A stretch of DNA of 64,000 bases from Actinomarinicola tropica (GTDB taxonomy: Bacteria > Actinomycetota > Acidimicrobiia > Acidimicrobiales > SKKL01): NCBI RefSeq assembly GCF_009650215.1, contig NZ_CP045851.1, forward strand, positions 2,011,001-2,075,000, read 5' to 3'. Below the pieces are notes generated by a model. It was given only the letters and a program-made list of their open reading frames with translations, was not told the origin of the DNA and searched no databases. Both the position numbers and the translations under genes were made by a program. Positions 60,955 to 64,000 of the stretch are shown here, piece by piece (the stretch's first letter is position 1; every line of letters begins with the position of its first letter).

Positions 60955-62433
60955 ATGGCCGACCTGAACACGCTCATCACGGTCGCCTCGCTCCTCGCCC
61001 TGGTCGGCGTGACGGCGAGCAAGCTGTCGGCCCGGCTGGGCGTCCCCGTGCTGCTGCTCTTCCTGGGCGTCGGGATGCTCGCCGGCTCCGACGGGGTGGG
61101 GGGCATCGAGTTCGCGAGCTACGACCTCACCCAGAGCCTCGGCGTCGTCGCGCTCGCGTACATCCTCTTCTCCGGCGGCCTCGACACCTCCTGGGGCGAG
61201 GTGCGCCCGGTGCTGCTGCGCGGCGGCGCGCTGGCCATGGTGGGCACGCTGATCACCGGCGTCATCACCGGCCTGGTCGCCTCGGTGGCCCTCGACCTGC
61301 CGCTCGAGGTCGGCCTCCTGCTCGGCGCGATCGTGTGCTCCACCGATGCCGCGGCCGTGTTCGCCGTGCTCCGCTCCCGAGCGGTGAGCCTGAAGGGTTC
61401 GCTCCGCCCGCTGCTCGAGCTGGAGTCGGGCTCGAACGACCCGATGGCCGTGTTCCTCACGATCGGGATGATCGAGATCGTCAACGAGTCGGTGAGCAGC
61501 CCGCTGGCGCTGCTGCCGCTGTTCGCCACCCAGATGGCCATCGGCGGTCTGGCGGGCATCGTCGCCGGCCACGTCGGCGCCCGGGCGATCAACGCCATCA
61601 AGCTCGACTTCGAAGGCCTCTACCCGGTCTTCTCCATCGCGCTGGTCGGCCTCACCTACGGCGTCACCGCCCTGCTCGGCGGCAGCGGGTTCCTCGCGGT
61701 CTACATCGCCGGGCTCCTCGGCTCCCGCTCCGCCTTCGTCCACAAGAACAGCATCATCCGCTTCCACGACGGCATCGCCTGGGTGGCCCAGGTCGCCCTG
61801 TTCGTCGTGCTCGGCCTCCTCGTGTTCCCCAGGGAGCTCCCCGACGTGGCGCTCGACGGACTCGTCGTCGCCGCCGCACTGATCTTCCTCGCCCGGCCGA
61901 TCGCCGTGTTCATCACCCTCCTGCCCTTCCGGAGCCCCCTGCGGGAGACGGCGTTCGTGTCGTGGGTGGGCCTGCGGGGTGCCGCGCCGATCATCCTCGC
62001 CACCTTCCCCCTGATCGAGGGGGTCGAGGACGCGCACATCCTCTTCGACATCGTGTTCTTCATCGTCTTGACCTCGGTGCTCGTCCAGGGCACGACGATC
62101 CCCTTCGTGGCCCGGCTGCTCGGGGTGGCGAAGCCGATGGAGACCCGCACGCCCTGGCCTCTCGTGGCCGCCGAGGTCAACGATCCCGGGGCAGCGCTGC
62201 AGGAGCTCGAGGTCCCCGAGTCCTCGCTCGCCACCGGCCGGTCCATCGTGGAGCTCGGGCTCCCCACTGGCACGATGATCGTGCTCATCGAGCACGACCA
62301 GGCCTTCGCCGTCCCCACGGGTGCCACGCGGCTGCGCGAGGGCGATCGGCTGCTCGTCATCGGCTCGGACGAGGGCGTCCAGGTCCTCCGCTCGCTGCTC
62401 GAGCCGCTCGACGACCTGGCGGGTGGGTCGTGA
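60955..62433 (+). CDS. Potassium/proton antiporter, CPA1 NhaP2-like
   Basis: 492 residues, ATG at 60955. Twelve to thirteen membrane helices with the cation site LESGSNDPMAVFLT and CSTDAAAVFAVLRS, both typical of NhaP2/CvrA-type K+/H+ antiporters. The C-terminus (about 405-492) is a TrkA_C-like regulatory domain (SIVELGLPTGTMIVLIEHD). It helps control cytoplasmic potassium and pH. It lies 36 bases after the cation ATPase, and its stop overlaps the next gene (GTGA). Confidence 0.93.
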   Translation: MADLNTLITVASLLALVGVTASKLSARLGVPVLLLFLGVGMLAGSDGVGGIEFASYDLTQSLGVVALAYILFSGGLDTSWGEVRPVLLRGGALAMVGTLITGVITGLVASVALDLPLEVGLLLGAIVCSTDAAAVFAVLRSRAVSLKGSLRPLLELESGSNDPMAVFLTIGMIEIVNESVSSPLALLPLFATQMAIGGLAGIVAGHVGARAINAIKLDFEGLYPVFSIALVGLTYGVTALLGGSGFLAVYIAGLLGSRSAFVHKNSIIRFHDGIAWVAQVALFVVLGLLVFPRELPDVALDGLVVAAALIFLARPIAVFITLLPFRSPLRETAFVSWVGLRGAAPIILATFPLIEGVEDAHILFDIVFFIVLTSVLVQGTTIPFVARLLGVAKPMETRTPWPLVAAEVNDPGAALQELEVPESSLATGRSIVELGLPTGTMIVLIEHDQAFAVPTGATRLREGDRLLVIGSDEGVQVLRSLLEPLDDLAGGS

Positions 62434-63899
62434 AGGTCGCCGTCCTCGGTGCGACCGGCTACGTCGGCGGGCGGCTCGTCCCCGAGCTGCTCGCGGCGGG
62501 GCACGAGGTCCGTTGCCTGGCTCGTCGTCCCGAGCGGCTCGTCGGCGTGCCGTGGCACGGCGAGGTCGAGGTGGTCACCGCCGACGTCCTCGACCGCGAC
62601 TCCCTCGACGACGCCTTCGCCGGCATCGACGTCGTCGTCTACCTCATCCACGCCATGGGGTCGACGGGCGACTTCGCCGACGCGGACCGCCAGGGTGCTC
62701 GCCACACCGCCGAGGCCGCGGCGGCAGCCGGCGTGTCCCGCATCGTCTACCTGGGCGGACTCGGCGAGGACGAGGCCGAGGGCCGGCTGTCCCGACACCT
62801 CGCCAGCCGGCACGAGGTCGGCGACGTCCTGGCCGCCGGCTCCGTGCCGGTCACCGAGCTGCGGGCCGCGATCATCATCGGGTCCGGATCGGCATCGTTC
62901 GAGATGCTGCGCAACCTCGTCGAGGTGCTCCCCGTCATGGTGGTGCCCCGCTGGGTGAGCCGGACCCGGTGCCAGCCGATCGCGATCGCCGACGTGCTCC
63001 ACCACCTCGTCGCGGCGGTCGAGGGGATCGAGGAGGGGTCGCACGTCTACGAGATCGGCGGCCCGGACGTGCTCACGTACCGGGAGATGATGGACCGCTA
63101 CGCGGCGATCGCCGGCCTGCGCCACCGGACGGTCCTCACGGTGCCGTTGCTCACGCCCCGGCTCTCGTCCCACTGGGTCAACCTGGTCACGCCCCTGCCG
63201 TACGGCCTCGCCCGGCCCCTCGTCGACTCCCTCGTGAACGACGTCGTCGTCAGCCCCGAGCGGGACATCCGCAGGGTGGTCGACCACGTGCCGTTCACCC
63301 TCGACGAAGCGATCGAGCGGGCCCTGGCCCGGGTGCAGGACCTCGCGATCACCACCAGCTGGATGGACAGCGCGCCGGGCGGCGCCGCGAGCCCCATGCC
63401 GCAGGACCCGGACTGGGCCGGCGGCACCGTGTACGAGGACCGGCGCGAGGTCGTCACCGACGCCGGCGCCGGGGACGTCTTCGCCGTCGTGTCGGGGATC
63501 GGCGGGCGTCGCGGCTGGTACGTCGCCGGGCCCCTCTGGTCGATCCGCGGCGCCCTCGACAAGCTCGTCGGGGGCGTCGGCATGCGGCGCGGCCGACGAC
63601 ACCCCGACGAGCTGCGCGTCGGCGATGCCCTCGACTTCTTCCGCGTCGAGGCCATCGAGCAGCCGTCGCTCCTCCGCCTGCGCGCCGAGATGAAGGTGCC
63701 CGGGGACGCCTGGCTCGAGTGGCGGATCGACGCGGACGACGAGGGACGCACGCGCCTGTGCCAGCTGGCGCGCTTCCACCCGCGCGGGGTCGCCGGTCGT
63801 GCCTACTGGTGGGGCCTGCTCCCCATCCACGCCGTCATCTGGCAGCGGCTCGCCGAGCGACTCGTCCGCGCCGCCGAGGAGCGCGCCGCCCACCGCTGA
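62430..63899 (+). CDS. NAD(P)-binding oxidoreductase with DUF2867 domain
   Basis: 489 residues, GTG start in a GTGA overlap. An extended SDR-like Rossmann domain (about 1-290) begins VAVLGATGYVGGRLVPELL, followed by the DVVVYLIHAMGS segment. The C-terminal part (about 330-489) is a DUF2867 domain (DAGAGDVFAVVSGIGGRRGWYVAG, LWSIRGALDKLVGG). Proteins of this composition are widespread, annotated as SDR family/DUF2867. The reaction is unknown. It is cotranscribed with the antiporter. Confidence 0.9.
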   Translation: MKVAVLGATGYVGGRLVPELLAAGHEVRCLARRPERLVGVPWHGEVEVVTADVLDRDSLDDAFAGIDVVVYLIHAMGSTGDFADADRQGARHTAEAAAAAGVSRIVYLGGLGEDEAEGRLSRHLASRHEVGDVLAAGSVPVTELRAAIIIGSGSASFEMLRNLVEVLPVMVVPRWVSRTRCQPIAIADVLHHLVAAVEGIEEGSHVYEIGGPDVLTYREMMDRYAAIAGLRHRTVLTVPLLTPRLSSHWVNLVTPLPYGLARPLVDSLVNDVVVSPERDIRRVVDHVPFTLDEAIERALARVQDLAITTSWMDSAPGGAASPMPQDPDWAGGTVYEDRREVVTDAGAGDVFAVVSGIGGRRGWYVAGPLWSIRGALDKLVGGVGMRRGRRHPDELRVGDALDFFRVEAIEQPSLLRLRAEMKVPGDAWLEWRIDADDEGRTRLCQLARFHPRGVAGRAYWWGLLPIHAVIWQRLAERLVRAAEERAAHR

Positions 63900-63905
63900 G
63901 CCGGC

Positions 63906-64000
63906 TCACCCCTTCCGGGGCCCACGGGGCAGCAGGTCCCGCAGGGTCGCGGACTCCTCGTCGCCCTCGGGTGTGGCGGCGGTGACCTCGAGGTCCGGTC
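63906..64000 (-). CDS. C-terminal end of a minus-strand gene (partial)
   Basis: The 31 visible codons end PDLEVTAATPEGDEESATLRDLLPRGPRKG with a TGA, 7 bases from the convergent DUF2867 gene stop. The frame is open to the window edge. The fragment is too short to identify. Confidence 0.5.
   Translation of the reverse strand, partial: PDLEVTAATPEGDEESATLRDLLPRGPRKG

Overview
The window is about 72% GC with dense, mostly non-redundant gene packing, frequent 1-4 base stop/start overlaps and many GTG starts. The protein set (DUF1385 protein, CsoR repressor, 3Fe-4S ferredoxin with P450, OtsA/OtsB trehalose synthesis, SigE-like ECF factor, OxyR/AhpC/AhpF) and several TAnnnT boxes lying 6-9 bases before start codons (leaderless-type promoters) suggest a high-GC actinobacterium, most likely class Acidimicrobiia. 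That placement is inference; no rRNA or tRNA gene was seen to confirm it.

Layout. 1-1.8 kb: end of an ABC exporter, closed by a perfect 17-bp hairpin terminator. 1.8-9.4 kb: an unusual branched-chain-amino-acid-type ABC transporter locus in which the normal five polypeptides are condensed: a divergent membrane-anchored binding protein, a lipoprotein, a fused LivH-LivM permease, and one 1002-residue protein joining an MFS transporter to a LivF-like and a LivG-like ATPase. 9.4-15.1 kb: a PAS-GGDEF-EAL c-di-GMP enzyme, a small SHOCT-like protein, uracil-DNA glycosylase, a CsoR-like repressor and a DrrAB-type ABC-2 exporter. 15.2-20.1 kb: a secreted ExeM/NucH-type nuclease with nine C-terminal RTX repeats, overlapping a phospholipase D/cardiolipin synthase-like gene and a diacylglycerol-kinase-like gene. 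20.1-34.6 kb: housekeeping and quality-control genes (ArfB ribosome rescue, a 5'-nucleotidase-like secreted phosphoesterase, Lon protease, dienelactone hydrolase, hemolysin III, cupin, MATE exporter, an AAA kinase-like protein, beta-CASP nuclease, DEAD-box helicase, a diguanylate cyclase, DUF1385).

34.6-43.9 kb: a P450/ferredoxin pair, an RNB ribonuclease, a HIT protein, a serine hydrolase, then a striking junction near 40.17 kb where the C-terminal halves of a glycoside hydrolase and a GT4 glycosyltransferase stand back to back with both 5' halves missing. Next comes a CBS plus cystathionine gamma-synthase/lyase operon (reverse transsulfuration) and an Hsp20. 43.9-51.2 kb: fructosamine kinase divergent from otsB-otsA, a GNAT enzyme, and the peroxide-defence block ahpC, ahpF, oxyR with a 14-bp-stem hairpin between ahpC and ahpF.

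51.2-55.9 kb: the most unusual envelope-type locus, with an acyl-activating ligase overlapping a 779-residue fusion of a GT4 glycosyltransferase, an Ig-like domain and an LpxD-like left-handed beta-helix acyltransferase, downstream of a TesB-like thioesterase. This combination predicts acylation of a sugar or glycan in an organism with no other lipid A genes in view. 55.9-64 kb: an ECF sigma factor with a large single-span membrane partner, a P2-type cation ATPase, a CPA1 antiporter and an NAD(P)-binding/DUF2867 oxidoreductase, ending in a partial minus-strand gene. The longest stretch without a gene is about 170 bases; no CRISPR array, insertion sequence, rRNA or tRNA was recognised.
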